A stretch of 64,000 nucleotides of DNA. It comes from Cyclobacteriaceae bacterium (GTDB lineage: Bacteria; Bacteroidota; Bacteroidia; Cytophagales; Cyclobacteriaceae). Shown in pieces: positions 1 to 7,428 of the stretch (the first letter of the stretch is position 1; each line of letters opens with the position of its first letter). The stretch is taken from the NCBI GenBank assembly GCA_025455015.1, contig JALONI010000002.1:1-64000 (forward strand), in the 5' to 3' direction. The notes under the pieces were generated by a model, which was not told where the DNA came from, ran no database searches, and worked only from the letters and a program-made list of their open reading frames with translations. The position numbers were made by a program, and so were the translations under genes.

Positions 1-300
1 CAAAACGTGGGCAGTATCTTCTACGACTCGCGCTGGAGCAAACCCGAACTGATCCTCTCGCACGCGATGGCCGTGGGGCGTTTTCAACAACGCGCTGCCC
101 ACGAGATCGGCCAGGCACGCGGGTTTGACGAGGGCTATCTGGAGTCGGGCATTGGCGTCCACAATTTGTTGCGGATGAACTATGCCGATGTCGCCTATAT
201 TGGCTTTGGCGGAGGACTCTTCTATCGCTACGGTCCGTATCAATTCGCCAAGGCATCGAACAATCTGGCGGCCAAGCTGTCGCTGACGTTCAGTTTTTGA
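1..300 (+). CDS. C-terminal end of a DUF5686-like outer-membrane protein (5' partial)
   Basis: The reading frame is open from the first base of the window and stops at 300, so only the last 99 residues are present. The visible part is rich in aromatic residues and alternating hydrophobic/polar stretches and ends in SLTFSF, the terminal-Phe signature of an outer-membrane beta-barrel. The pattern (a glycine-rich hairpin, then YGPYQF, then a final strand) resembles the end of the large carboxypeptidase-regulatory-like/DUF5686 proteins of Bacteroidota, which are predicted outer-membrane barrels of unknown function. A GTG at 7 is an internal valine and not a start. The family assignment is from memory of the fold and is tentative; location in the outer membrane is better supported. 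Confidence 0.6.
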   Translation, partial: QNVGSIFYDSRWSKPELILSHAMAVGRFQQRAAHEIGQARGFDEGYLESGIGVHNLLRMNYADVAYIGFGGGLFYRYGPYQFAKASNNLAAKLSLTFSF

Positions 301-504
301 CATCTTATGCGTTTTTGTACCTTGCCGATACAGGATATGTGACGTAATGGCGGAGCCATCTCCCCCACTGTGAATGATCCGAGTACGAAACGAACCAACG
401 GATACTACGGGTGTTTACTGAACGGAGTGACGACCGGGAAAATGCATCCGGGGTTGCGAAAATTGATCTTGTAAGAACACAAAAACGAGTCTGACCAAAA
501 AAAG

Positions 505-1494
505 ATGTTGTATCGAAACCTGGGAAAATCCGGATTGCCAGTCAGCGCCTTGTCGCTAGGCTCATGGCTTACGTTTGGAAAGCAAATTGATAACGGTGTT
601 GCCGAGGAGCTGATGTCCATCGCGTATGACCAGGGCGTCAATTTTTTTGACAATGCCGAAATCTATGCGCGGGGCCGCTCCGAGACCGTGATGGGCGACA
701 TCCTGAAAAAGAAAAAGTGGGACCGCGACAGTTACATCGTTTCCAGCAAAGTCTTCTTTGGCTATCTCGGCAAAGACGCCAAGCCCACCCAAAAGGGGCT
801 GAGCCGCAAACACGTGGTGGAAGCGTGTGAGCAGGCCCTGAAGCGACTGCAACTGGACTACTTGGACTTGTATTTCTGCCATCGGCCCGATAAGTCAGTG
901 CCCATTGAAGAAACCGTGTGGACGATGCACAACCTGATCCAACAGGGAAAAATTTTGTACTGGGGTACGAGCGAATGGAGCGCGCAGGAAATCATGGAAG
1001 CGCACCTGGTGGCCAGGGCCAACCACCTGATCGGCCCCACCATGGAGCAGCCTCAATACAACATGCTGGTGCGCCAAAAGGTGGAAGTGGAGTATGCGCA
1101 GGTTTACAGCACCGTGGGGCTGGGCACCACCATCTGGTCACCGCTGGCCAGCGGTGTGCTTACGGGCAAATACAACCAAGGTTTTGTGGAAGACACTCGC
1201 CTGAGCATCTTGGGCATGGATTGGCTCAAAGAATCGGCCCTGCAAAAAGAAAACATTCAACGTGCCCAAGCGCTTGCGGCCTTCGCCAAGGAGTTAGGCC
1301 TGTCGCTGCCGGTGTTGGCCATTGCCTGGTGTTTGAAAAACCCGAACGTGAGCACGGTCATTTTGGGCGCCTCCAAAAGCGAGCAACTCAGCGAAAATTT
1401 CGGTGCGCTGGATGCGCTGAGGCTGTTAACCCCTGACGTGATGGAAAAGATAGAAACCATTCTTCATAACCGCCCGGCCCCGCCCGAATATTGA
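505..1494 (+). CDS. Aldo/keto reductase, Kv-channel beta-subunit-like subgroup
   Basis: A 329-residue cytoplasmic NADPH-dependent oxidoreductase of normal AKR length. The catalytic tetrad is visible: Asp49 (in FFDNAE), Tyr54, Lys82 (SSKVF) and His126 (FCHRPD). The C-terminal cofactor region contains GTSEWSA, a QPQYNML segment and the typical SPLASGVLTGKY loop, which place it with the voltage-gated potassium channel beta-subunit/YghZ-type reductases that reduce aldehydes and ketones, including methylglyoxal. The substrate here is unknown. The start at 505 is the first ATG and the protein begins MLYRNLGKSG as in the family. The next gene follows after 3 bp, so this is probably the first gene of a three-gene operon with two small envelope proteins. 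Confidence 0.9.
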   Translation: MLYRNLGKSGLPVSALSLGSWLTFGKQIDNGVAEELMSIAYDQGVNFFDNAEIYARGRSETVMGDILKKKKWDRDSYIVSSKVFFGYLGKDAKPTQKGLSRKHVVEACEQALKRLQLDYLDLYFCHRPDKSVPIEETVWTMHNLIQQGKILYWGTSEWSAQEIMEAHLVARANHLIGPTMEQPQYNMLVRQKVEVEYAQVYSTVGLGTTIWSPLASGVLTGKYNQGFVEDTRLSILGMDWLKESALQKENIQRAQALAAFAKELGLSLPVLAIAWCLKNPNVSTVILGASKSEQLSENFGALDALRLLTPDVMEKIETILHNRPAPPEY

Positions 1495-1497
1495 TCT

Positions 1498-2019
1498 ATG
1501 GCAAAATCACGTTTCTTTCGCCCCGATTTTATGGTGGCCTTGCTGGCCGTCATTATCGGTTTGTGTACCATGTTTGTGTATATCTATCAGGCGCGTATCA
1601 TGAGCAAGCAACTGCATGCCTCGGTGTGGCCCTATCTCGAAACCAACTATTCAGAAGGAGAACAAGGGGTCGAACTTTCCGTGGAAAACAAAGGCATTGG
1701 TCCTGCCAAGGTCAGGCAGTTCTACGTCATCTTGGATGGTGTTCCTCATCGCGATGAAAAAGAAAAGTTGGATTCACTGCTCACCTCGTTCATTGGTGAA
1801 AATGCTTCTTACGATTATACCAACGTCATCAACCGGGTGTTAAAACCAGGCGAGACCGTGAGTTTTCTAAAGTTCACGGATCCGCGCACGCTCAAAAAAC
1901 TGGACTCCGCGCTCAAAGGTCACCGCGTGGAAATGGAAGTTTGTTTTTGCTCGGTGTACGATGACTGTTGGCGAAAGCGCGGGGCGAGCATTGAACCATG
2001 CGACACGTGTGATGAATAA
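1498..2019 (+). CDS. Membrane-anchored protein with cysteine-rich tail, unknown function
   Basis: I do not recognise this 173-residue protein. It has one predicted transmembrane helix (about residues 12-30, FMVALLAVIIGLCTMFVYIY) followed by a soluble domain of about 135 residues. The soluble part begins with SVWPYLE and ENKGIGPAKV, which suggests a beta-sandwich of the kind seen in single-pass proteins with an extracytoplasmic domain. The C-terminal 26 residues hold five cysteines in the pattern CxC-x5-C-x10-CxxC, which could bind metal or form disulfides. It lies 3 bp after the aldo/keto reductase and its stop codon directly abuts the start of the next gene, so the three are probably co-transcribed. 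Confidence 0.75.
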   Translation: MAKSRFFRPDFMVALLAVIIGLCTMFVYIYQARIMSKQLHASVWPYLETNYSEGEQGVELSVENKGIGPAKVRQFYVILDGVPHRDEKEKLDSLLTSFIGENASYDYTNVINRVLKPGETVSFLKFTDPRTLKKLDSALKGHRVEMEVCFCSVYDDCWRKRGASIEPCDTCDE

Positions 2020-2427
2020 ATGAAAACAGCGTTCCTTTGTGCGATGATCTTGGCGGTATGCACGCCAGCCCTGGCGCAAACCGAATTACAACGAAGCATC
2101 TATTTTGGGGGAGGCCGGTATGAAGTGGACGAGTGGCAAGCCAAGGAACTCTCCGATTGGCTCGACTCCATCCCCAACCTGTTGGAGAAATACGAAATCC
2201 AACTCATCAGTCATACCGATCCGATCGGTGGCAAAGAGTTTAACGCCTGGCTTTCGCAGATGCGCAGTCAGGCCGTATTCGATTTGCTGCTATCCAAAGA
2301 CATACCTGAGCGGCTGATTTCCGTGAAAGACTGGGGCCTGGAAAACCCGGTGTATTCCAATCAATCGTACCGCGGCATGCGGCTGAACCGCAGGGTGGAT
2401 GTGGTGCTGCACCCGGTGGTGTTTTAG
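2020..2427 (+). CDS. Small secreted OmpA-domain protein
   Basis: The 135-residue product has a cleavable signal peptide (MKTAFLCAMILAVCTPALAQ) followed almost immediately by a single OmpA C-terminal-like domain, which normally binds the diaminopimelate of peptidoglycan. Family landmarks are present: a SHTDPIGG turn, a LSQMRSQAV helix, a W/G-xExP-like segment, and the terminal NRRVDVV motif. There is no barrel, lipobox or second domain, so the protein should be free in the periplasm or held only by peptidoglycan. It begins at the base after the stop of the preceding gene, consistent with translational coupling. Function beyond wall binding is not apparent. Confidence 0.85.
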   Translation: MKTAFLCAMILAVCTPALAQTELQRSIYFGGGRYEVDEWQAKELSDWLDSIPNLLEKYEIQLISHTDPIGGKEFNAWLSQMRSQAVFDLLLSKDIPERLISVKDWGLENPVYSNQSYRGMRLNRRVDVVLHPVVF

Positions 2428-2641
2428 GGCTCGGATGAAAAGCGCCTCAAGGCCGGAGAGTGCCCTGGCCATAAAGACGGGCAACGCCCTCACAGCCGCC
2501 CGCTTTCGGACACCTTTTGCCGCTTTCGGACAATTCCCGTGCAACTTGCGCGCAAAATCAGCGTCTAATACCTGAAAAAGCCCGTTGGCACCATTGTTGG
2601 CTATCCAGCACCCACCGGGGGTGTTGTAATCCTCCCAGCGC

Positions 2642-3322
2642 ATGATCAAACTCCAAAACATCGACAAGTACATCGACTCGCGCTTTCAGCGCACGTTCAT
2701 TCTCAAAGGCATCGACCTGGAGGTGCAGCAGGGCGAGTTTGTCACGCTCATGGGCCCCAGCGGAGCGGGCAAATCCACCCTCATGAACATCATCGGCATG
2801 CTGGACGAACCCTCGGCCGGGGAATATTACTTTTTTGACGAGCCCGTTCACAAAATGAAGGAGAAGCAAAAAAGCGAGATGCACAAAAACTACATCGGCT
2901 TCATCTTTCAGGCCTACCACCTCATTGACGAGTTGACCGTATATGAAAACATCGAAACGCCCCTGCTGTACAAAGGGGTAAACGGCAGCCAGCGCAAAAG
3001 CATGGTGGCTGAAATGCTTGACCGCTTCAACATGGTGGCCAAAAAAGATTTATTCCCCGAGCAACTGAGCGGTGGGCAGCAGCAGTTGGTCGGCATTGCG
3101 CGCGCCATTGTAGGCCAGCCGAAATTGCTTTTGGCCGATGAGCCCACGGGCAACTTGCATTCGGATCAGGGCAAACAGATCATGGACATCTTCCAAAAGC
3201 TAAACGAAGAAGGCATCACCATCATACAGGTCACCCACTCAGAAGAAAACGCCCAGCGCGGCAAGCGCATCGTGCGCGTGGTAGACGGTGCCATCCAGTC
3301 GGACGAAAAAGTCAATCAATAA
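2642..3322 (+). CDS. ABC transporter ATP-binding protein, LolD/MacB-like
   Basis: The 226-residue protein is a complete nucleotide-binding domain of the LolD/MacB/FtsE class, whose members power envelope export or signal transduction by FtsX-type permeases without pumping substrate through the membrane. Walker A is at residues 38-46 (GPSGAGKST), the Q-loop at Gln90, the signature LSGGQ at 142-146, Walker B KLLLADEP at 161-168, and the H-loop His199. The signature is followed by QQLVG where most relatives have QQRVA; the Leu form is, as far as I recall, common in Bacteroidota. The TolC-family gene starts 5 bp after its stop, but no permease or periplasmic adaptor gene is adjacent, so its partner must be encoded elsewhere. 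Confidence 0.9.
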   Translation: MIKLQNIDKYIDSRFQRTFILKGIDLEVQQGEFVTLMGPSGAGKSTLMNIIGMLDEPSAGEYYFFDEPVHKMKEKQKSEMHKNYIGFIFQAYHLIDELTVYENIETPLLYKGVNGSQRKSMVAEMLDRFNMVAKKDLFPEQLSGGQQQLVGIARAIVGQPKLLLADEPTGNLHSDQGKQIMDIFQKLNEEGITIIQVTHSEENAQRGKRIVRVVDGAIQSDEKVNQ

Positions 3323-3327
3323 ACGAT

Positions 3328-4677
3328 ATGAGATCTTGGTTTTTGGTGTTGTCACTAAGCGTGCGGGCGGTCCTTGCGGAGGCACAAGACCCGGTAAAAA
3401 TGACGATTCAAGAAGCGGTGGAAGTAGGGCTCAGGCGCAACCTGGCCCTGCAGGAGCAACGCAATCAACTCGGCTTTACCACCGTCAATGCCACTTCCAG
3501 CCTGTTGCAGATGGCACCCAGCGTTTCCATTGATGCGGTGGCGGGGCGGTTTGATGGCAATTCGTTCAACCAGCAGTTGGGAAAAGTGGTCAATGGCAAG
3601 ACCGATTTTGTCAATGGCAACATCTCGGCCTCGATGCCTGTTTTCAATGGCTTAAGCCGGGTGAACACCTACCGGCAGGCAAAAAATGCCAACGAAGCCC
3701 AGCTTGAGTGGGTGCAACGCACCGAACAAGACATCATTCGCAACATTGCCTCACAGTACCTTAACGTGCTGCTGGATCAACAGCTTTTGCGCATCGACCG
3801 CGAAAACATTGAGACCCAACAAAAGCAATACAGCCAAATCAAGGCGCAGGTGGAATTGGGAGCGCGGGCGGAGGCCGACTTGTACAACCAGGAATTTCAG
3901 GTGCGCAATGCCGAGTTGCTGGCTGTGCGCTCCGAAAACCGGCTTCGCAACGACATGGCCATTCTTGCCCAAACATTGGTGTTGGATCCTTCGGTAAAAT
4001 ATGAGTTGATCGATCCAGAATGGGATTTGACGAGCGATTTTGCCGACCGCAGCCTGGACGAACTGAATAACATCGCCATGGCCAACCGGGGCGATCTGAC
4101 CCGCGCTGACCTATCCGCCAAGGCGGCCCAGTTTGGCATGGCCACGGCTCGCGGAAGATACCTGCCGCAGGTATCGGCTTTCGCTTCGCTCAGTTCGCGG
4201 TATAACTACATCTTTGACTTTCCGGACAACCGCAGCTTTGAAGAACAGTTTCGCCAGGACAACCGCCAGGTGAACTACGGCCTCCAACTGAGCATCCCGA
4301 TTTTTGACGGCCTGCAACAGCGCGCCCGTGTGGCGCAGGCACGCGTCACCTATGAAAACGCCAAACTTGGCTACTTGCGCACTGAGTTACAGGTAAAAAC
4401 CGATGTGCTGTTGGCTTACCAAAACTACAAGGATGCCATCACGAGCCAGCAATCGTCACAGGCGCAATTGCGCTCGGCCGAACTAGCCTACCAGATGGAA
4501 AAAGAGCGGTATGATCTGGGGGTCTCCAACATCGTACAGCTCACCACCGCCAACCAGGCCTTTGTGCGGGCACAATCCGATTACGCCAACGCGCGGTACA
4601 CCCTCATGTTCCAGCGCCTGCTGATCAATTTTGCCCTGGGCACGTTGAAGGCCGAAGATGTCCCGTCCGGGCGCTAG
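3328..4677 (+). CDS. TolC-family outer-membrane efflux/export channel
   Basis: The 449-residue protein has an N-terminal signal peptide ending near AEA-QDP and two tandem OEP repeats. Each repeat carries the long amphipathic helical segments expected of the periplasmic tunnel; the repeat markers are the similar ISASMPVFNGLSR and LQLSIPIFDGLQQRA segments, which are the paired barrel strands. It should form a trimeric channel linking an inner-membrane transporter to the outside. It is 5 bp downstream of an ABC ATPase gene and therefore likely in one operon with it, but the membrane-fusion protein normally found with such pairs is absent here. The start at 3328 gives the signal peptide directly. 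Confidence 0.92.
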   Translation: MRSWFLVLSLSVRAVLAEAQDPVKMTIQEAVEVGLRRNLALQEQRNQLGFTTVNATSSLLQMAPSVSIDAVAGRFDGNSFNQQLGKVVNGKTDFVNGNISASMPVFNGLSRVNTYRQAKNANEAQLEWVQRTEQDIIRNIASQYLNVLLDQQLLRIDRENIETQQKQYSQIKAQVELGARAEADLYNQEFQVRNAELLAVRSENRLRNDMAILAQTLVLDPSVKYELIDPEWDLTSDFADRSLDELNNIAMANRGDLTRADLSAKAAQFGMATARGRYLPQVSAFASLSSRYNYIFDFPDNRSFEEQFRQDNRQVNYGLQLSIPIFDGLQQRARVAQARVTYENAKLGYLRTELQVKTDVLLAYQNYKDAITSQQSSQAQLRSAELAYQMEKERYDLGVSNIVQLTTANQAFVRAQSDYANARYTLMFQRLLINFALGTLKAEDVPSGR

Positions 4678-4742
4678 GAAACACGGGCACGGGCGGCCCC
4701 AAATTCGCGCGGGGGCCGGCCCGAGAATCTCAAAATTTCTCC

Positions 4743-4750
4743 TACCTTTG
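4743..4750 (+). promoter_or_regulatory. -7 box (TAnnTTTG) of rpsA
   Basis: TACCTTTG fits the Bacteroidota -7 consensus exactly. No TTG lies at the usual 17-23 bp upstream, so the -33 element is weak or absent. The expected transcription start is about 4754, just at the base of the hairpin at 4755-4772. Confidence 0.6.
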
Positions 4751-4754
4751 CAGC

Positions 4755-4772
4755 CCCATTCGGGTGAATGGG
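4755..4772 (+). promoter_or_regulatory. Hairpin at the predicted 5' end of rpsA mRNA
   Basis: CCCATTC, a GGGT loop and GAATGGG form a perfect 7-bp stem. It would sit at the extreme 5' end of the transcript, about 90 nt before the rpsA start codon. Ribosomal protein S1 is autoregulated through leader structure in E. coli; a similar role here is inference. Confidence 0.5.
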
Positions 4773-4863
4773 CCGTTACTTGCTAAGTAGCTGAATGTCA
4801 AACCAATTTGCTGCAAAAACGCCCGTTTGCCGCATGTATTCACCAGGGCATCTTTACATTTTT

Positions 4864-6843
4864 ATGGCAAAAGTAACCAAGGGGGCCGAACCCAAAGCTC
4901 CCAAAGCCACCGGAAAAACCACCAAAAGCGCAGCCGAACTGGACGAAAACGATGAGTTGGCCAAGTTTCGCGCAGCGAAAAAAGCCGAGGAAGAAGAAGG
5001 CATCTCGCGCATGATCAAAGACGTGACCGCGCGCAAGGCCGCCACCGCCTCCAACGTATCGGTGGACAACTTTAGCTGGGATACCTACGACACCAAGGGC
5101 TTTGGCGAAGGGTACACCTCCCATGAACGCGAAGCCCTGTTGAAGCAATATTCGGGCACGGTTACCACCGTGAACGAGAGCGAAGTGGTCAAAGGCACAG
5201 TCGTGGGCATCAATGACCGCGATGTGATCCTGAACATCGGCTTCAAGTCCGATGGCCTGGTGCCGTTGGCCGAGTTCAAAGACATGACCAACCTGAAAAT
5301 TGGCGATGTGGTGGACCTCTTCATCGAAGAGCGCGAAAACACCATGGGCCAGTTGATCCTGAGCCGCAGAAAGGCCAAGTTGGTCAAAGGATGGGAATAC
5401 GTACAGCAAGCGCTGGATAAAGACGAGGTGATCGAAGGCTTTGTGAAGCGCAGAACCAAGGGTGGCTTGATCGTGGATGTTTTTGGTATCGAAGCATTCT
5501 TGCCCGGCTCGCAAATTGACGTGAAGCCGATCCGCGACTTTGACATCTACGTGAACAAAAACATTGAGGTGAAGGTGGTGAAAATCAACTACACCAACGA
5601 CAACGTGGTGGTATCGCACAAGGTACTCATCGAAAAAGACCTCGAACAACAGAAGGCGGCCATCCTCACCAACCTCGAAAAAGGCCAGGTGTTGGAAGGC
5701 GTCATCAAGAACATGACCAACTTTGGCGTGTTCATCGATTTGGGCGGGGTAGACGGCTTGCTGCACATCACCGACATTTCGTGGGGCCGCATCAGCCATC
5801 CGGAAGAGCTGCTGAAGCTTGACCAGGTAGTGAAGATTGTCGTGTTGGATTTTGACGAAGACAAGAAGCGTATTTCGCTGGGCATGAAGCAACTCACGCC
5901 TCACCCGTGGGATGCCCTTTCGGCTGACATTACCGTGGGCTCGAAAGTAAAAGGCAAAGTGGTGAACGTAGCCGACTATGGCGCGTTCCTCGAACTGCAG
6001 CCGGGCGTAGAAGGGCTCATCCACGTAAGTGAAATGAGCTGGAGCCAGCATTTGCGCAACCCGCAAGATTTCCTGAAAGTACACGATGAATTGGAGGCCG
6101 TAGTGCTCACGATCGACCGCGAGGAGCGCAAGATGTCGTTGGGCATTAAGCAACTGACCGAAGACCCGTGGACACGCCAGGCGATATTGGCCAAGTATGC
6201 CGTGGGCACACGCCACAAAGGCATCGTGCGCAACCTCACCAACTTTGGCTTGTTCATCGAGCTGGAAGAAGGCATCGATGGGTTGGTTCACGTGTCAGAT
6301 TTGAGCTGGACCAAGAAAATCAAACACCCTTCGGAGTTCACCAAAGTGGGCGAAACGCTGGAGGTGCAAGTGCTGGAATTGGACGCCACCAACCGCAGGC
6401 TGGCATTGAGCCACAAACACCTGGAAGAAAATCCGTGGGATACGTTCGAGACGATCTTCACCATCGGGTCGGTGCATAAGTGTACCCTCATCAGCAAAAA
6501 CGACAAGGGTGCCGTGCTGGAGTTGCCCTACGGCATTGAAGGATTTTGCTCCGCCAAGAACTTGGCCAAGGCCGACAATGGTAAGGTTGAGGCAGGAGAA
6601 AGCCTCGACTTCAAAGTGCTGGAGTTCTCGAAGGACGATCGCAGGATTGTGTTGAGTCACAAGGCTACGTGGAGCACCGAAGAGGAAGAAAAGCCCGCGA
6701 AACCGGCCGCCAACAAGAAGGCTGCCCCCAAGGGCAAGACCATCGACAAGATCAACCAAGAGTCAGAGAAATCGACTTTGGGCGACTTGGAAGCGCTGAC
6801 TGCGTTGAAGGAGAAGATGAGCGGCAATAAGTCCGCGGAGTAA
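4864..6843 (+). CDS. rpsA: 30S ribosomal protein S1
   Basis: The product is a 659-residue S1 protein made of six S1 RNA-binding (OB-fold) repeats, followed by a low-complexity Lys/Ala/Glu tail. The repeats are recognisable by recurring motifs such as GVFIDLGGVDGLLHITDISW, AFLELQPGVEGLIHVSEMSW and LFIELEEGIDGLVHVSDLSW. S1 binds the single-stranded 5' region of mRNA and delivers it to the 30S subunit, which matters in this phylum because Shine-Dalgarno sites are scarce. An N-terminal region of about 75 residues rich in Lys/Glu precedes the first domain. I chose the ATG at 4864 (MAKVTKG) because an in-frame ATG at 4795 adds 23 residues unlike S1; that longer form cannot be excluded. Confidence 0.95.
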   Translation: MAKVTKGAEPKAPKATGKTTKSAAELDENDELAKFRAAKKAEEEEGISRMIKDVTARKAATASNVSVDNFSWDTYDTKGFGEGYTSHEREALLKQYSGTVTTVNESEVVKGTVVGINDRDVILNIGFKSDGLVPLAEFKDMTNLKIGDVVDLFIEERENTMGQLILSRRKAKLVKGWEYVQQALDKDEVIEGFVKRRTKGGLIVDVFGIEAFLPGSQIDVKPIRDFDIYVNKNIEVKVVKINYTNDNVVVSHKVLIEKDLEQQKAAILTNLEKGQVLEGVIKNMTNFGVFIDLGGVDGLLHITDISWGRISHPEELLKLDQVVKIVVLDFDEDKKRISLGMKQLTPHPWDALSADITVGSKVKGKVVNVADYGAFLELQPGVEGLIHVSEMSWSQHLRNPQDFLKVHDELEAVVLTIDREERKMSLGIKQLTEDPWTRQAILAKYAVGTRHKGIVRNLTNFGLFIELEEGIDGLVHVSDLSWTKKIKHPSEFTKVGETLEVQVLELDATNRRLALSHKHLEENPWDTFETIFTIGSVHKCTLISKNDKGAVLELPYGIEGFCSAKNLAKADNGKVEAGESLDFKVLEFSKDDRRIVLSHKATWSTEEEEKPAKPAANKKAAPKGKTIDKINQESEKSTLGDLEALTALKEKMSGNKSAE

Positions 6844-6863
6844 TACAAATCGGGCCCCAGGCA

Positions 6864-6893
6864 TTGGGCATCTCGTAAACAGGCGTAGCTTTG
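6864..6893 (+). promoter_or_regulatory. Promoter of the tRNA-Cys transcription unit
   Basis: TTG at 6864-6866, a 19-bp spacer and TAGCTTTG at 6886-6893 match the Bacteroidota -33/-7 consensus in both sequence and spacing. The expected start is near 6897. A small perfect hairpin (GCACCAA-GGC-TTGGTGC, 6903-6919) lies between the start site and the tRNA and may mark the processed leader. Confidence 0.75.
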
Positions 6894-6924
6894 TTCCCGA
6901 GTGCACCAAGGCTTGGTGCCTTCC

Positions 6925-6995
6925 GGTTCCGTGGCCGAGTGGCTAGGCTGAGCTCTGCAAAAGCTCCTACAGCGGTTCGAATCCGCTCGGAACCT
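6925..6995 (+). tRNA. tRNA-Cys (anticodon GCA)
   Basis: The 71-nt sequence folds into a full cloverleaf: acceptor GGTTCCG/CGGAACC, D stem GCC/GGC, anticodon stem GAGCT/AGCTC with loop CTGCAAA (anticodon GCA), and T arm AGCGG-TTCGAAT-CCGCT. The discriminator base is U, as usual for tRNA-Cys. No CCA is encoded. A short copy of its 3' end recurs just downstream at about 7032-7053. Confidence 0.93.
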
Positions 6996-7005
6996 CGATA
7001 CAGCC

Positions 7006-7038
7006 GATTCCCTGCCTGCGTGACGCAGGCAGGGAATC
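7006..7038. repeat. REP-like perfect palindrome
   Basis: Two 16-base arms (GATTCCCTGCCTGCGT and its exact complement) flank a single central base. The core CCTGCCTG...CAGGCAGG recurs at 53015-53034 and, degenerate, at 7061-7093. Because it sits between tRNA genes it may also act as a processing or termination signal, but it lacks a T run. Confidence 0.8.
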
Positions 7039-7060
7039 CGCTCGGAAACCTTGAGATAAC

Positions 7061-7093
7061 GATTTCCTGTCGGCTTCACGCAGGCAAGGAGTC
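7061..7093. repeat. Degenerate second copy of the REP-like palindrome
   Basis: This 33-base segment has the same length and ends (GATTTCCTG ... AAGGAGTC) as the perfect copy at 7006-7038, but the left arm has diverged (CCTGTCGGCTTC against CCTGCCTGCGTG). It is followed by GGCTAGGAATCTC, which resembles the flank of the first copy, suggesting a tandem duplication of about 55 bp that then decayed. Confidence 0.55.
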
Positions 7094-7108
7094 GGCTAGG
7101 AATCTCTC

Positions 7109-7166
7109 GGACCCATAGCTCAGCTGGTTAAAGCACCTGACTCATAATCAGGGTTGGGGGTCGAGG
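7109..7166 (+). pseudogene. Decayed tRNA with CAT anticodon
   Basis: The 5' two thirds of a tRNA are present: acceptor strand GGACCCA, a D arm with a mismatch (GCTC against AAGC where GAGC is expected), and an intact anticodon arm CCTGA-CTCATAA-TCAGG (anticodon CAT). The T arm breaks down after GGGGGTCGAGGG and no 3' acceptor strand TGGGTCC follows. It cannot fold into a functional tRNA and looks like a truncated elongator tRNA-Met or tRNA-Ile2 copy, 28 bases before an intact CAT tRNA. Confidence 0.7.
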
Positions 7167-7194
7167 GTATTTGAAATATTGTAAACTTTTAATC

Positions 7195-7268
7195 GGGCCC
7201 TTAGCTCAGCTGGTTAGAGCAATTGACTCATAATCAATAGGTCCCCGGATCGTGCCCGGGAGGGCCCA
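7195..7268 (+). tRNA. tRNA with CAT anticodon (elongator Met or Ile2)
   Basis: The 74-nt cloverleaf has acceptor GGGCCCT/AGGGCCC, D stem GCTC/GAGC, anticodon arm ATTGA-CTCATAA-TCAAT and T stem CCCGG/CCGGG. The anticodon CAT reads Met, or Ile if C34 is converted to lysidine; C4-G69 and C5-G68, known TilS determinants in E. coli, are present, so Ile2 is possible. It lacks initiator features. The T loop ATCGTGC is odd: positions 54 and 58 are A and U instead of U and A. No CCA is encoded. A strong terminator follows at 7279-7314. Confidence 0.85.
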
Positions 7269-7278
7269 CTAAAAATTT

Positions 7279-7314
7279 AAAAGGCAGTTGTGCGACCCTC
7301 AACTGCCTTTTTTT
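7279..7314 (+). terminator. Rho-independent terminator after the tRNA cluster
   Basis: Arms AAAAGGCAGTTG and CAACTGCCTTTT form a 12-bp stem with a 9-nt loop, followed by a T run on the plus strand. It closes the tRNA unit and also separates it from the convergent toxin gene. Confidence 0.85.
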
Positions 7315-7428
7315 ATGAGGTGTTAAGAGATAGTGTTAAGAAAATCGAACAATTGAACGTGTGATAGATCTTCTCTTATCATATTGTTCCTACTGACACA
7401 GTATAAAAAAGAAAGACAGCATAAAAGC

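Noticed and set aside
4840..6291. Long open frame antisense to rpsA
   Set aside because: It mirrors the regular codon pattern of rpsA, has no family resemblance or start signal, and overlaps an essential gene fully.
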